NCBI GenBank assembly: GCA_024330265.1
Contig: JANDLT010000033.1
Coordinates: forward strand, 1 to 55,488
Length of the DNA: 55,488 nucleotides
From: Pyrinomonadaceae bacterium MAG19_C2-C3
GTDB taxonomy: Bacteria > Acidobacteriota > Blastocatellia > Pyrinomonadales > Pyrinomonadaceae
Direction: 5' to 3'
The notes below the pieces were generated by a model, which saw nothing but the letters and a program-made list of their open reading frames with translations, had not been told where the DNA came from and did no database searches. The translations under genes were made by a program, and so were the position numbers. This document shows, in pieces, positions 24,573-33,257 of the stretch. The first letter of the stretch is position 1. Each line of letters opens with the position of its first letter.

Positions 24573-24848
24573 ATGAAACGAGCATTGCTTATCGCGTGCG
24601 TCATCATTCTTTATTTACTTCATCAGGATTTTTGGTTCTGGCGGACAGCGCGCCCGTTCGTCTTCGGCTTCATACCCATCGGTCTTTTTTACCACGCATG
24701 TTTTTCGGTGGCGGCAACTCTGCTGATGTGGTTACTGGTTAAGCACGCTTACCCCACGCATATCGAAAGAGAAATTGAACAGCTTGATTTGCGCGCGGCA
24801 ACTTCTGCCGGTCTTGCAAATCAGTCGAAGGAGGATGCAGCCCCTTGA
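24573..24848 (+). CDS. DUF3311 small membrane protein
   Basis: A 91-residue protein with two membrane helices (about 3-20 and 35-60), motif [11 protein letters not shown] and the DUF3311 signature [23 protein letters not shown]3311 proteins are typically encoded just before a sodium:solute symporter and are presumed accessory subunits; that arrangement is seen here, with the stop overlapping the transporter start in TTGA. The acidic, hydrophilic tail (about 65-91) should be cytoplasmic. Its own ribosome binding site is weak. Confidence 0.85.
   Translation: MKRALLIACVIILYLLHQDFWFWRTARPFVFGFIPIGLFYHACFSVAATLLMWLLVKHAYPTHIEREIEQLDLRAATSAGLANQSKEDAAP
24828..24834 (+). promoter_or_regulatory. Strong Shine-Dalgarno that fixes a TTG start
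   Basis: AAGGAGG lies inside the end of the DUF3311 gene, 10 nt before TTG 24845. It supports the TTG as the symporter start and coupling of the two genes. Confidence 0.75.
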
Positions 24849-26476
24849 TTCCCGCGATAATCGTTTTTATCTACCTTGCCGTCGTTCTCTACATCGGCAT
24901 TTTTGCGTTTCGCCGCTCGTCGCGCGAGAAGGCGGAAGACTACTTTCTCGCGTCACGCTCGCTTGGACCATTCGTCTTTCTGCTCTCGCTCTTCGGCACG
25001 AACATGACGGCGTTTGCGATTCTCGGCTCCTCCGGTCATGCGTTCACAAACGGCATCGTCACCTTCGGCTTGATGGCTTCTTCGGCAGGACTCATCATCC
25101 CGCTTTCACTCTTTCTCATCGGCACGCGCATGTGGGCGTTAGGTAAAAAGTACGGCTTCATCACGCCCGTACAAATGTTCCGCGACCGTTGGGAGTGCAG
25201 TCATATCGGCACGGTGATCTTCGTCGTGCAAGCCGTGCTTTTGCTTCCCTACGTCATCATCGGCATCATGGGCGGCGGCACGACGCTCAACACGATTAGC
25301 GGCGGCTTCGTACCTTACTGGTTCGGCGGCGCACTGGTCGCAATGGTCGTGATGAGCTACGTCTTCTTCGGCGGGATGCGCGGCACGGCGTGGGTCAACA
25401 CATTTCAGACGATTCTCTTTCTACTCTTTGGGACTATCGCCGTCGTCGTCATTGGCTCCGGCATGGGCGGCTTTCGCGCCGCCGTCGAATCACTCGCCGC
25501 CTCACCCGCGACATCCGCGCTCCTGACACGCGAACGCATCTCGCCGCTCTACTTTTTCAGCTACACCTTCATCCCGCTTTCCGCCATCGCCTTTCCGCAC
25601 ATTCTCATCTTCTGCCTTACAGCGCGGAAGATGAACCAATTCAAGAAGACAGTCATCTTCTACCCGCTCTGCATCCTCGCCATCTGGCTGCCCTGTACTT
25701 TTCTCGGCGTGATGGCGAATCGCGTGACCGACGTGCCGCAGATTCAAGCCGCGCAACAAGCCCGCCGCACGCTTGCGACCGAAGGACGCACGCTCACGCC
25801 CGAAGCGCGCGACGAATTGCGCGAACGCTCGTCGGGCGATAGCGTTATCCTGCGTCTGCTCGAACGCTTCGCGCCTTTGTGGTTGGCGGGTCTGTTGGGT
25901 GCGGGCATCATGGCGGCGGTGATGGCGAGCGACTCGCAGATTCTCGCGCTCTCGACGATGTTCACGGAGGACGTGTTCGCCTTCTACGGCGGCAAGCGTC
26001 GCTTCGGCGAAGCTGTGCAAGTGCAGACCGGACGCATCTTCGTCATCGTCTTAACGATACTCGCCTACGCGGTCGCGTTGCGTGCGCCGGAAACGATTTT
26101 CGAGATTGCGATTCAATATGCCTTCTCCGGCTACGCCGCGCTCTCGCCGCTTTTAATCGCCGCCTTGTTCTGGCGCGGCAGTACAAAGTGGGGTGCGCTG
26201 GCGTGTACGCTCTGGACGGCTTCGGCGGTCGTCGCGGTCGCCGTCTTCCAGGCTTACGTTCCGGCTCCCGCGCCCGGTGCGCCCATACTCATCTCGTCTC
26301 TGGCGGGAATCGAAATCCTCTCGCGCACGCCCGGCGGAACTGCCGTCTTTGGCTTCATGCCGGTGGTGCCGATGGTGATTGTCTCTGCCTTGTTAATGGT
26401 CGTGGTTTCACGGTTGACGGCGAAGCCGAGAGGGGAGACGTTAGAAAGGTATTTCCCTTCGATCAGCCAAGTTTGA
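24845..26476 (+). CDS. Sodium:solute symporter (SSS family)
   Basis: A 543-residue integral membrane protein with about 13 helices and the SSS core: [20 protein letters not shown] near helix 2, then [15 protein letters not shown] and the unwound-helix segment that binds Na+ and substrate in characterised members. The substrate is unknown (sugar, amino acid, vitamin or carboxylate are all possible). A charged insertion (about 300-340, [20 protein letters not shown]) sits between helices in a cytoplasmic or periplasmic loop. The TTG start is set by the AAGGAGG upstream, and the gene overlaps its DUF3311 partner by 4 bp, so both are almost certainly one transcript. Confidence 0.93.
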   Translation: MIPAIIVFIYLAVVLYIGIFAFRRSSREKAEDYFLASRSLGPFVFLLSLFGTNMTAFAILGSSGHAFTNGIVTFGLMASSAGLIIPLSLFLIGTRMWALGKKYGFITPVQMFRDRWECSHIGTVIFVVQAVLLLPYVIIGIMGGGTTLNTISGGFVPYWFGGALVAMVVMSYVFFGGMRGTAWVNTFQTILFLLFGTIAVVVIGSGMGGFRAAVESLAASPATSALLTRERISPLYFFSYTFIPLSAIAFPHILIFCLTARKMNQFKKTVIFYPLCILAIWLPCTFLGVMANRVTDVPQIQAAQQARRTLATEGRTLTPEARDELRERSSGDSVILRLLERFAPLWLAGLLGAGIMAAVMASDSQILALSTMFTEDVFAFYGGKRRFGEAVQVQTGRIFVIVLTILAYAVALRAPETIFEIAIQYAFSGYAALSPLLIAALFWRGSTKWGALACTLWTASAVVAVAVFQAYVPAPAPGAPILISSLAGIEILSRTPGGTAVFGFMPVVPMVIVSALLMVVVSRLTAKPRGETLERYFPSISQV

Positions 26477-26482
26477 ATAAAA

Positions 26483-26582
26483 CCTTTGCGGTTCTTTGCG
26501 TCTTTTCCTTTGCGTACCTTTGCGTAAAAAGGATTTAATCGCAAAGGTACGCAAAGATTAGAACACGCAAAGAACCGCAAAG
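26483..26582. repeat. CGCAAAG mirrored heptamer cassette, copy 1
   Basis: Four CTTTGCG words on the left and four CGCAAAG words on the right form a near-perfect palindrome, with 3-bp spacers inside word pairs (10-bp period). It occupies the gap between the convergent symporter and PQQ-like genes and could serve as a two-way terminator. Confidence 0.85.
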
Positions 26583-26602
26583 TTTCAAATACGATTGCGC
26601 CG

Positions 26603-27745
26603 CTATCCAAAACAATATAGCCGCCCGTCCTGCGCCCCGATGACGACGCGCCCTTGAGCAACGGCGGGCGAAGCGGAGATCGGCGCACCGGCATTAAACT
26701 CCGCGACCTTCCTCCCGCTATTAAAATCCAGCACATAAAAACGTCCATCATTCGAGCCGACGAAGACGCGACCGGCGGCAAGCGCGGGCGATGATTCGAC
26801 GCGGGCTTGCGTGGCGAAAGTCCAGAGGCTTCTCCCGCTAAATGCGTCGAGGCAATGCACCATCTTGTCGCGCCCGCCGACGACGATGCGACCGTCAACC
26901 GCGCCCGCCGACGAGTAGAACGGGAACTGTCGCTGTGGATGTTGATAGTGCCATCCGACTTTTCGCGCGACGAGGTTGACGCCCATCACTTCGTTATTGA
27001 ACGTCCCGTAAAAAGCATTCCCCTGCCACAACGCGGGCGACGCACCGGTATATGCGCCGGAGGAGACGCGAAAGACTTCGCGCCCGTCGGAGATGCGTAT
27101 GGCGCGAAACTGTTCATCGCATCCGGCGATGTGGGCGATGCCGTTCGAGACTCCGGCGGTGCTGTGAACCGCTCCTTCGGTCTTGAACTTCCACAACAGT
27201 TTTCCGCCGCGCGCCGAGAGGCAATAGAGATGCTCGTCATAAGAGCCGATAAGTACACGATCATCAACGACGACGGGCGAAGCTTTAATTTCTTTGCCGG
27301 TCTTGAACGTCCACAAGCCCCGCCCGTCACGCGCACTTACTGCGTGGACGACGCCGCTCAAATCTCCGACATAAACCACGCCACCGCTCACCGCCGGAGA
27401 AGATTCGCCGATGCCAGCCTTCGCATTGTACCGCCACCGCACCGCGCCGTTTCCTAAATCCAGCGCGACGAGTTCGCCTTTCTGTGAACCGACATAGACC
27501 GTGCCATCAACTATCGCCGCCGAAGATTCGATTGACTCGCCCGCTTCAAACGTCCATTGAAGTTTCAGATTTTCAGGCAAACCGGAACGTGAATACCCGG
27601 TCAGTTGCGGGTTGCCGCGAAACTGCGCCCAACTATTCGGCGGCGACCATTCCGCCTTTACCACGAAAGCCATGAGGCATAAGGCAAAAGGTAAAAGTAG
27701 AAAGATGAGTGTTGCTGAAAGGCGGCGAGCCATCGAAAGATTCAT
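26603..27745 (-). CDS. Secreted PQQ-like beta-propeller protein (BamB-like fold)
   Basis: A 380-residue exported protein. The signal peptide covers about residues 1-31 (LSATLIFLLLPFALCLMAFV, then KAEW). The mature part starts SWAQFRGNPQLTGYS and is a single propeller built from repeats such as GTVYVGSQKGELVALDLGNG and GRVFVGSNDGRFYVLDFNSG. No heme motif (CxxCH) and no quinoprotein-dehydrogenase signature are seen, so it is more likely a structural or binding propeller than an enzyme. ATG 27745 was chosen over an upstream TTG (27757); neither has a clear ribosome binding site. It lies downstream of MITE-like element A, on the same strand as the next two propeller genes. Confidence 0.9.
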   Translation of the reverse strand: MNLSMARRLSATLIFLLLPFALCLMAFVVKAEWSPPNSWAQFRGNPQLTGYSRSGLPENLKLQWTFEAGESIESSAAIVDGTVYVGSQKGELVALDLGNGAVRWRYNAKAGIGESSPAVSGGVVYVGDLSGVVHAVSARDGRGLWTFKTGKEIKASPVVVDDRVLIGSYDEHLYCLSARGGKLLWKFKTEGAVHSTAGVSNGIAHIAGCDEQFRAIRISDGREVFRVSSGAYTGASPALWQGNAFYGTFNNEVMGVNLVARKVGWHYQHPQRQFPFYSSAGAVDGRIVVGGRDKMVHCLDAFSGRSLWTFATQARVESSPALAAGRVFVGSNDGRFYVLDFNSGRKVAEFNAGAPISASPAVAQGRVVIGAQDGRLYCFG

Positions 27746-27766
27746 GATTATATTCAACCAAATTAC

Positions 27767-27996
27767 TTGAAGCCTGTGCGTAAATAAAAAGCTCCGGTTT
27801 TCACCGCGATAGCGGTGGCGTGAATTTAGCCGTGCGTTTCAACGCACGGGAGCGGTGATAATATCCACCGTCGCGTCAGTGAAAGTTCACTCGTCGCTGA
27901 CGCGACGAACTGCGCGCTTTTGACGATTTCCGTGCGTTAAAACGCACGGCTAAATTCACCTCATCGCTACGCGATGTTTTTATGCACAGGCTTCAA
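27767..27996. repeat. Multi-hairpin palindromic element A
   Basis: A 230-bp element with terminal repeats TTGAAGCCTGTGC / GCACAGGCTTCAA. Inside, in order: small hairpin CACCGC/GCGGTG; TTTAG then the CCGTGCG/CGCACGG hairpin (27830-27849); central GTCGCGTCAG/CTGACGCGAC (27870-27906); a mirrored CCGTGCG hairpin followed by CTAAA (27930-27954); small hairpin ATCGCTACGCGAT. It ends 1 bp from the stop of the gene at 27998 and may end its transcript. No protein is encoded. Element B (31973-32209) is the same family. Confidence 0.9.
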
Positions 27997-27997
27997 A

Positions 27998-29587
27998 TTA
28001 TTTCGCGGATTCACCCGCGTTCTTCGCTGGCAAAGGTTTAATGTCGGCGAGTGCATAAAGCTGATTGCGGTTCGTGAGATACAGCACACCGTTTGCCGGA
28101 ACCGGACTGCTATACACACTACTTCCCATGTTCATCTCCCCCAAAACCTTCTTTACCTTACCCGTCTGCATGAGGACGACATCGCCATCCTCGTCGCCCA
28201 AATATAATTTCCCATCGGCGACGAGCGGCGACCCCCACACGGCGGCGAACATATCGTGCGTCCAATAGACTTGCCCGGTCTTCGCATCGAGACAGTGAAG
28301 GAAGCCGCTAAAGTCGGGTTGATATATAAGCCCGTCGTGAATCGCGGGAGTCGAAATCGAACGGCGGATTTTGTCGTAATGCCAGACCATGCCGGTCGTC
28401 GTAATGTCGCCGCGCTTCGTCGCGTCAATGCAGTACAGATGCCCGACGCCTTCGCCATGCTCCGGGTCTTGCCCGTTGGCGATATAGACGCGGTTGTCAT
28501 AAACGACCGCCGTGCTGATGATTTCGTTGCGCGTCTTCTGCCACACGGAATCCTTCGGGTTGGTGTCGAACTCCCACAGTTTCTTTCCGGTCAACGCTTC
28601 ATAACCGCGAATCCAACCGTCGCCCTGCCCCATCATAACCATATCCACGCCGCCGATTTTGCCGACCGTCGGCGATGCCCACTGCCCGTGCAGGATGCGA
28701 TCGCCCACCGAATTATCTTCCCAAACGAGTTTGCCGGTTTTCTTGTTGACCGCGATGATGCTCGGTGCTTTCGGTGACGGGACGTTGACGTGGCTCTCGT
28801 CCTGACCGTTCGACGTGCTGACGTAAATCAAATCTCCGAACGAGACCGGCGACGAGTTGGCGAGGTTGTGCGGGAATGACCCGACCTCTTCCATCATGTC
28901 GAATCGCCACACGATGTCGCCGTCCATTTCACCCGTCAACTTCTCGCTCTTGAAATCGCCGTCATTTTCTTTATCACGAAACCCTTGCGTATCAACGCAC
29001 ATCAACTCGGCTCGATTCGAGACGTAGTACATGCGGTCGCCTTCGACAAGAGGCGATGATGCGACACCTTGAAAGGGCCAGTCATTGACACGCCCGGCGA
29101 CAAGTTTTTCGTGCGTAATCTGCCACAAAAACTCTCCGTCCGATTCACGAAAAGCCATCACAACGCCACGGTCGCCCGTCTGCTTCGGGTCGCGTGTGCC
29201 TTCATTGTTCGTGCCAACGAAGACCGTCCCGCCCGCAACCGTCACGTTGCCGTAGGTTTGCGAACCGAGCGTTGCGACCCACTTAACATTCGTCTTCTTC
29301 GCTACGTCCCACGTCGTCGGCAGCCCCTTCATATTCGAGACCATATTGCGCTCAGGCGTCCCGCCCCACATCGCCCAGTCAGTGGTCAGTGGTCGGTGGT
29401 CAGTGGTCAGTGGGTTGTAGGCACTGACTAATAGCCAATAACCGGCAATCACGACGGCGAGCAGTGCTGCCAAACACCAACTCCCAATCTTCACCACTCG
29501 ATTTCCGAATACCCTTCTCCGGTCACTGACGACTGACCGCCGCACACTGACCACTGACCACCGACCACTGACCACTGTTTTTTTCAT
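27998..29587 (-). CDS. Membrane-anchored PQQ-like beta-propeller protein with repeat-encoded N-terminus
   Basis: A 529-residue protein. Residues 1-30 (VVSGRWSVVSVRRSVVSDRR) and 57-68 (NPLTTDHRPLTTDW) are translated TGGTCAG-type heptamers that flank a membrane helix (about 36-56). The propeller follows (from about 70), starting WAMWGGTPERNMVSNMKGLP and built of blades such as GGTVFVGTNNEG, DGLIYQPDFSGFLHCLDAKT and DGKLYLGDEDGDVVL. No heme or dehydrogenase motif is seen. ATG 29587 overlaps the stop of the preceding gene (ATGA), implying translational coupling. The natural start could lie nearer the helix, since repeat slippage would alter this N-terminus. Confidence 0.87.
   Translation of the reverse strand: MKKTVVSGRWSVVSVRRSVVSDRRRVFGNRVVKIGSWCLAALLAVVIAGYWLLVSAYNPLTTDHRPLTTDWAMWGGTPERNMVSNMKGLPTTWDVAKKTNVKWVATLGSQTYGNVTVAGGTVFVGTNNEGTRDPKQTGDRGVVMAFRESDGEFLWQITHEKLVAGRVNDWPFQGVASSPLVEGDRMYYVSNRAELMCVDTQGFRDKENDGDFKSEKLTGEMDGDIVWRFDMMEEVGSFPHNLANSSPVSFGDLIYVSTSNGQDESHVNVPSPKAPSIIAVNKKTGKLVWEDNSVGDRILHGQWASPTVGKIGGVDMVMMGQGDGWIRGYEALTGKKLWEFDTNPKDSVWQKTRNEIISTAVVYDNRVYIANGQDPEHGEGVGHLYCIDATKRGDITTTGMVWHYDKIRRSISTPAIHDGLIYQPDFSGFLHCLDAKTGQVYWTHDMFAAVWGSPLVADGKLYLGDEDGDVVLMQTGKVKKVLGEMNMGSSVYSSPVPANGVLYLTNRNQLYALADIKPLPAKNAGESAK
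29377..29577. repeat. TGGTCAG heptamer arms inside a coding region
   Basis: Five TGGTCAG/TGGTCGG-type units at about 29380-29414 face the complementary array at about 29545-29577, with about 130 bp between. Both arms are inside the first 70 codons of the PQQ-like gene ending at 27998. The same heptamer recurs at 44652-44968. Confidence 0.85.
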
Positions 29588-31791
29588 TTGTTCATCGTCA
29601 CTTTCAAATTATCAAAAAATACTTCGGACAGCGCGTTGCCGAAGATGCCCGGACTTCCCTGTCGGTTCGGAATCGGGTCAATGCGTTCGATCATCCACGC
29701 GGTTGGTTCTGCTTCGCTTGCCAGCCACGCTTTACCACGCGCACGCACGCGATTATCCGGCAAGTTTTCGACTTGAAGTTTGACGCGATACCAAGTGTCG
29801 GCATTCCACTTGAAAGGGATGCCGACGGTGCGCGCCGTTTCAGGCTGCCACGGTGCGAGTTCTAGTTTTTGTGAGTTGCCGAAAAGCACGAGCGCATAGC
29901 GTTGGGCGATAACTCCGGCGTCGCCCATTTGACGCCGTTTCTCGACTCCGCGCACATCAACCTCGACCGTGTAGCCGGACAAATCGGACGCGCCCATGAA
30001 AGCGCGTGCGCGACTGACAAGCGAATTGCCTTCGCTGGTTTTAACGAGAACCTTGTTGCCTTCGACTTCGCGGACGACAAACTTGCCGGTCGTGTTGACC
30101 CAATGTGTTGGGACTGTATCGGGCGCGAACGTCTCGAAGTTTTCGTTCCACGGCAACGACGGAACGACTCGAACACGCGCCGCCCCCGTGACGTTTCCGA
30201 CAGTGGCTTTAACTTCTCCCGCTTGCGCGATGGCATCGGATGCGGCGGCGTATTGTCCACTTGTCGAAACAGTCCCGCGAAGCTTTTCCAGCGTCCACGA
30301 AGCGGCAGGTTCTTCACGCAGGAAACGCCCCGCTTCATCGAACAGCCGCACACGGAAATTGATTTTCTCTCCGGGCTTCAAGACGAGTTCGGTCGGCACG
30401 ACCTGAACATGAGCGACTGTCACATCAGCGGTAAGACGTTGAAGACCTCCGCCCATTACAAGTTTCTCGAACGGATTCGATGACTTCTTGCCGATGCAAT
30501 AAAGTGCCGCGTCGGTCACAACAAAAACACGCCCGTCAGAGATTGCGACCGAACTGATAATCGCTTCGGGCGCGGCTTCTGTTCCGAGTTGATCTTGGTC
30601 GAGAATCTCACAGCCCGTCGCGCTTGGTTTGAGAATGAAAAACTTGCCGTTCTCCGTGCCGACGTAAAGCTTCCCGTCGGCGAGAACAGGCGATGCTTTC
30701 TGAATCGTGCCGAGATTGAACAGCCACAGTTGCTTACCCGTCGAGATGTCGAACGCGGCGAGGTTCGCGCCGTTATCAATTTGATAAAAGCGTTCGCCGT
30801 CAATCACCGGCGACGAGAACCCGCCCTGCCAGCCTTTGACGTTCCATTTGATTTGCTCTTTGCCGATGTCGCCTTTCGCCCCCGCATCAACGGCGGCGAT
30901 TAAGCCCATCTCGTTGGAATCAAGATTCTCTTCGCTGTGCGTGATGATTGCCGTCGTCCCCTTAACGACTGCGCCCGTGTTCAGCCCGCGTTTGCTGACG
31001 ACGTACTTCCATACCGGTTCGCCTGTCTGCGGCTTCAAGGCGTGAATGCTTCCATCGCCACCTCCGGCGATGAGAAGACGTGTGCCGTTAATGTTGGCGG
31101 CGATGGGCGGCGAGTAGGTCGTATCGAACGGGCGACCGCCCGGCGAACTGACCCACACGGTTTCGCCTGTGCGTTTGTCGAAAGCCATGAAGCGATGTCC
31201 CGCACGCGCTTGGTTGCCCCACCCGGCGGTGATGCCGCTGACGATGACCAAATCGCCTTCGAGAATTGGCGAAACCGTTCGCCCGCCGTGCGTCGTCACC
31301 AAACCGAAGTCTTCGCCGAGCGAACGCTCCCACAACAACTTGCCGTCCTTCGATAATGAAAGCAGCGTCCCGCCGCCGCCGAAGACGTAGATGTTGCCCG
31401 ACGCGGCATCACCGACCGGCGACGCCCAACCGATGCGGTGCGGCGGCGCATCGCTCAGATAGACGTTGAAGGAGTGTTCCCACAGCAACTTTCCGTTATC
31501 GGCATTGAAGCACTGCACGCGCTCTTGCAATGTCGCCTCTTTACCCGTCGTGTTTTGCAGGAACACACGGTTGCCCATCACGATAGGCGTGGAGCGTCCG
31601 CCGAACGGAACTTTCCACGCGAGATTCTCGCCTGCGGGCGACCATTTCACCGGAAGATTTTTTTCAATCGAAACGCCGTCGCGCAAGGGTCCGCGCCAGT
31701 CAGTCCAATCGCCCGCAGAGGCGATGTGAGCGGTGATGAACAGCAGCAGTAAGAGCAGAAATATAGAGCGTTTGGTGAAGAGGATGTTCAT
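29584..31791 (-). CDS. Secreted PQQ-like beta-propeller protein with Ig-like and LamG-like C-terminal domains
   Basis: A 735-residue exported protein. A signal peptide (about 1-26, FLLLLLLFITAHIASAG) leads into DWTDWRGPLRDGVSIEKNLP, the entry motif shared by several propellers here. The propeller covers about 30-450. A beta-sandwich of bacterial Ig-like type follows (about 470-560, TELVLKPGEKINFRVRLFDE), then a jelly-roll domain resembling LamG/DUF1080 (about 565-735, NENFETFAPDTVPTHW). This suggests carbohydrate or polymer binding in the periplasm or at the surface. Start ATG 31791 was chosen because the signal peptide begins there; the frame is open 28 codons further. It is translationally coupled to the next propeller gene. 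Confidence 0.87.
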   Translation of the reverse strand: MNILFTKRSIFLLLLLLFITAHIASAGDWTDWRGPLRDGVSIEKNLPVKWSPAGENLAWKVPFGGRSTPIVMGNRVFLQNTTGKEATLQERVQCFNADNGKLLWEHSFNVYLSDAPPHRIGWASPVGDAASGNIYVFGGGGTLLSLSKDGKLLWERSLGEDFGLVTTHGGRTVSPILEGDLVIVSGITAGWGNQARAGHRFMAFDKRTGETVWVSSPGGRPFDTTYSPPIAANINGTRLLIAGGGDGSIHALKPQTGEPVWKYVVSKRGLNTGAVVKGTTAIITHSEENLDSNEMGLIAAVDAGAKGDIGKEQIKWNVKGWQGGFSSPVIDGERFYQIDNGANLAAFDISTGKQLWLFNLGTIQKASPVLADGKLYVGTENGKFFILKPSATGCEILDQDQLGTEAAPEAIISSVAISDGRVFVVTDAALYCIGKKSSNPFEKLVMGGGLQRLTADVTVAHVQVVPTELVLKPGEKINFRVRLFDEAGRFLREEPAASWTLEKLRGTVSTSGQYAAASDAIAQAGEVKATVGNVTGAARVRVVPSLPWNENFETFAPDTVPTHWVNTTGKFVVREVEGNKVLVKTSEGNSLVSRARAFMGASDLSGYTVEVDVRGVEKRRQMGDAGVIAQRYALVLFGNSQKLELAPWQPETARTVGIPFKWNADTWYRVKLQVENLPDNRVRARGKAWLASEAEPTAWMIERIDPIPNRQGSPGIFGNALSEVFFDNLKVTMNK

Positions 31792-31972
31792 GAAAAATTT
31801 GTTTGAAGAAGAATCAAATTTCACTTCCACTATCCGGTGAAGAGTTATATTGTTGTTCTCCAAGAATTGAGTCAAGCGGTCACTCGCACCGGCAACGCCT
31901 GTTCCCGCTTGCGATTTGTTAGAAGCGCAATGGGCAGTGATAGAACGACACCGAACGTTCTTTCTAAGTGAA
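31792..31972. other. Divergent gap left of element B
   Basis: With element B this forms a 471-bp divergent gap between the propeller operon (minus) and the ankyrin gene (plus). Both promoters must lie here or in element B. No gene and no confident promoter boxes were seen. Confidence 0.4.
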
Positions 31973-32209
31973 GACTGTGCATAAATAAAAATCTATGTTT
32001 TCACCGCGTGAGCGGTGGCTTGAATTTAGCCGTGCGTTTTAACGCACGGTGCGCGATAAAAATATTCGTCGTCGCGTCAGCGACGATTGAAAATCATTCG
32101 CGCCTTCAATCGTCGCTGACGCGACGAACCGCTTGATTTTGACGCTTTCCGTGCGTTAAAACGCACGGCTAAATTCATTTGGTCGCTACGCGACGATTTA
32201 TGCACAGGC
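31973..32209. repeat. Multi-hairpin palindromic element B
   Basis: A 237-bp relative of element A with ends ACTGTGCATAAAT / ATTTATGCACAGG. Internal order is the same: CACCGC/GCGGTG; TTTAG plus CCGTGCG/CGCACGG (32030-32049); a central 20-bp perfect stem (32071-32090 with 32106-32125); a mirrored CCGTGCG hairpin followed by CTAAA; then GTCGCTACGCGAC. The last stem carries a paired change against element A (A-T to G-C). Confidence 0.9.
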
Positions 32210-32262
32210 GTCATCTAAGTCCTCGCTAAACCCGCCCTACCAGACATTTCAAGGTTGAAGCT

Positions 32263-33099
32263 ATGACGCGCAAATCTCTTATCTTGTTGTCCCTGTGTTT
32301 GTCCTTCCTGCTTCTCCCAACGCTCACTGTTCGCGCCCAAGACACCAAAGCCATTGACGAAGAAATGATGATGGCGGCACGCAAAGGCAACCACGTTGCT
32401 GTTAGAACTTTGTTGGCTAAAGGCGCGAACGTGAACGCAAAGTTTCGCTACGATGCGACTGCGCTTTCCCATGCGTCCGACAAAGGACACACGGAAGTCG
32501 TCAAAGTCCTGCTCGAACACGGTGCGGATGTGAATGTGAAGGATACGTTTTACAAGGAGACGCCGCTCGGCTGGGCGGCATATAAAGGTCACGCGGAGAT
32601 TGTCAGTCTGCTGCTCGACAAAGGGGCGGAAGGTAAGGACGGTGCTTTAATGACAGGCGCGCAATCGGGTCGCATCGAAATTGTTAAAGCGGTACTCGAC
32701 AAAGGCGGCGTCAGCGCAGAGACACTCACCAACGCACTGGCGAGCGCGATGAAAGCCAACCACACGGAGATCGTCGAACTGCTCAAAAAAGCGGGAGCGG
32801 TTCCGCCGCCGAAAGCCGACTTTCAGGTTGACGCCGAGACGCTCAATTCTTACGCGGGCGTTTATAAGAATCCAGAGGGCATGGAGTTCACCTTTACCGT
32901 CAAAGAAGGAAAACTTTTCGCCGCGCCGTCTGGTCAAACGCCTTTGGAGTTAGGCGCGATTGATAAAATTACATTCAAGCCGTTGGCGTTCGAGGGCGTG
33001 ACCGCGACCTTCACCATCGAGGGCGGCAAGGTCACAGGCTTCACGCTGAAACAGGGTGGAACAAACAATCAGCTTTTCAAGCGAATGGCAACCAACTAA
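32263..33099 (+). CDS. Secreted ankyrin-repeat protein with DUF3471-like C-terminal domain
   Basis: A 278-residue protein with signal peptide (about 1-25, ending VRAQ). About four to five ankyrin repeats span 30-180 (GNHVAVRTLLAKGANVNAKF, GHTEVVKVLLEHGADVNVKD, GHAEIVSLLLDKGA). The C-terminal beta domain (about 190-278, LNSYAGVYKNPEGMEFTFTV, FKPLAFEGVTATFTIEGG) resembles the DUF3471/lipocalin-like domains found after secreted hydrolases. It is likely a periplasmic protein-protein interaction module. The ribosome binding site is weak. It is divergent from the propeller operon to its left. Confidence 0.88.
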   Translation: MTRKSLILLSLCLSFLLLPTLTVRAQDTKAIDEEMMMAARKGNHVAVRTLLAKGANVNAKFRYDATALSHASDKGHTEVVKVLLEHGADVNVKDTFYKETPLGWAAYKGHAEIVSLLLDKGAEGKDGALMTGAQSGRIEIVKAVLDKGGVSAETLTNALASAMKANHTEIVELLKKAGAVPPPKADFQVDAETLNSYAGVYKNPEGMEFTFTVKEGKLFAAPSGQTPLELGAIDKITFKPLAFEGVTATFTIEGGKVTGFTLKQGGTNNQLFKRMATN

Positions 33100-33110
33100 G
33101 CCGATGTCGT

Positions 33111-33204
33111 ACTTTGCGTCTTATCCTCTTCGCGGTTCTTTGCGATACAAAGATTTAGTTTCGCAAAGGAGCGCAAAGAAAGAAAACGCAAAGAACCGCA
33201 AAGG
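33111..33204. repeat. CGCAAAG mirrored heptamer cassette, copy 2
   Basis: CTTTGCG words (one degenerate) on the left and four CGCAAAG words on the right, between the ankyrin and PQQ-like genes. The core CGCAAAGGAGCGCAAAG is shared with copies 4 and 5. Confidence 0.83.
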
Positions 33205-33257
33205 AAGATTCCTCATCGCTTTCATCAACCAATCGAAATCCTATGAGAACCCCGACC

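Noticed and set aside
26483..26582. Repeated heptamers as a possible CRISPR array
   Set aside because: Units are 7 bp, mirrored, and spaced by 3 bp; there are no uniform spacers and no cas genes.
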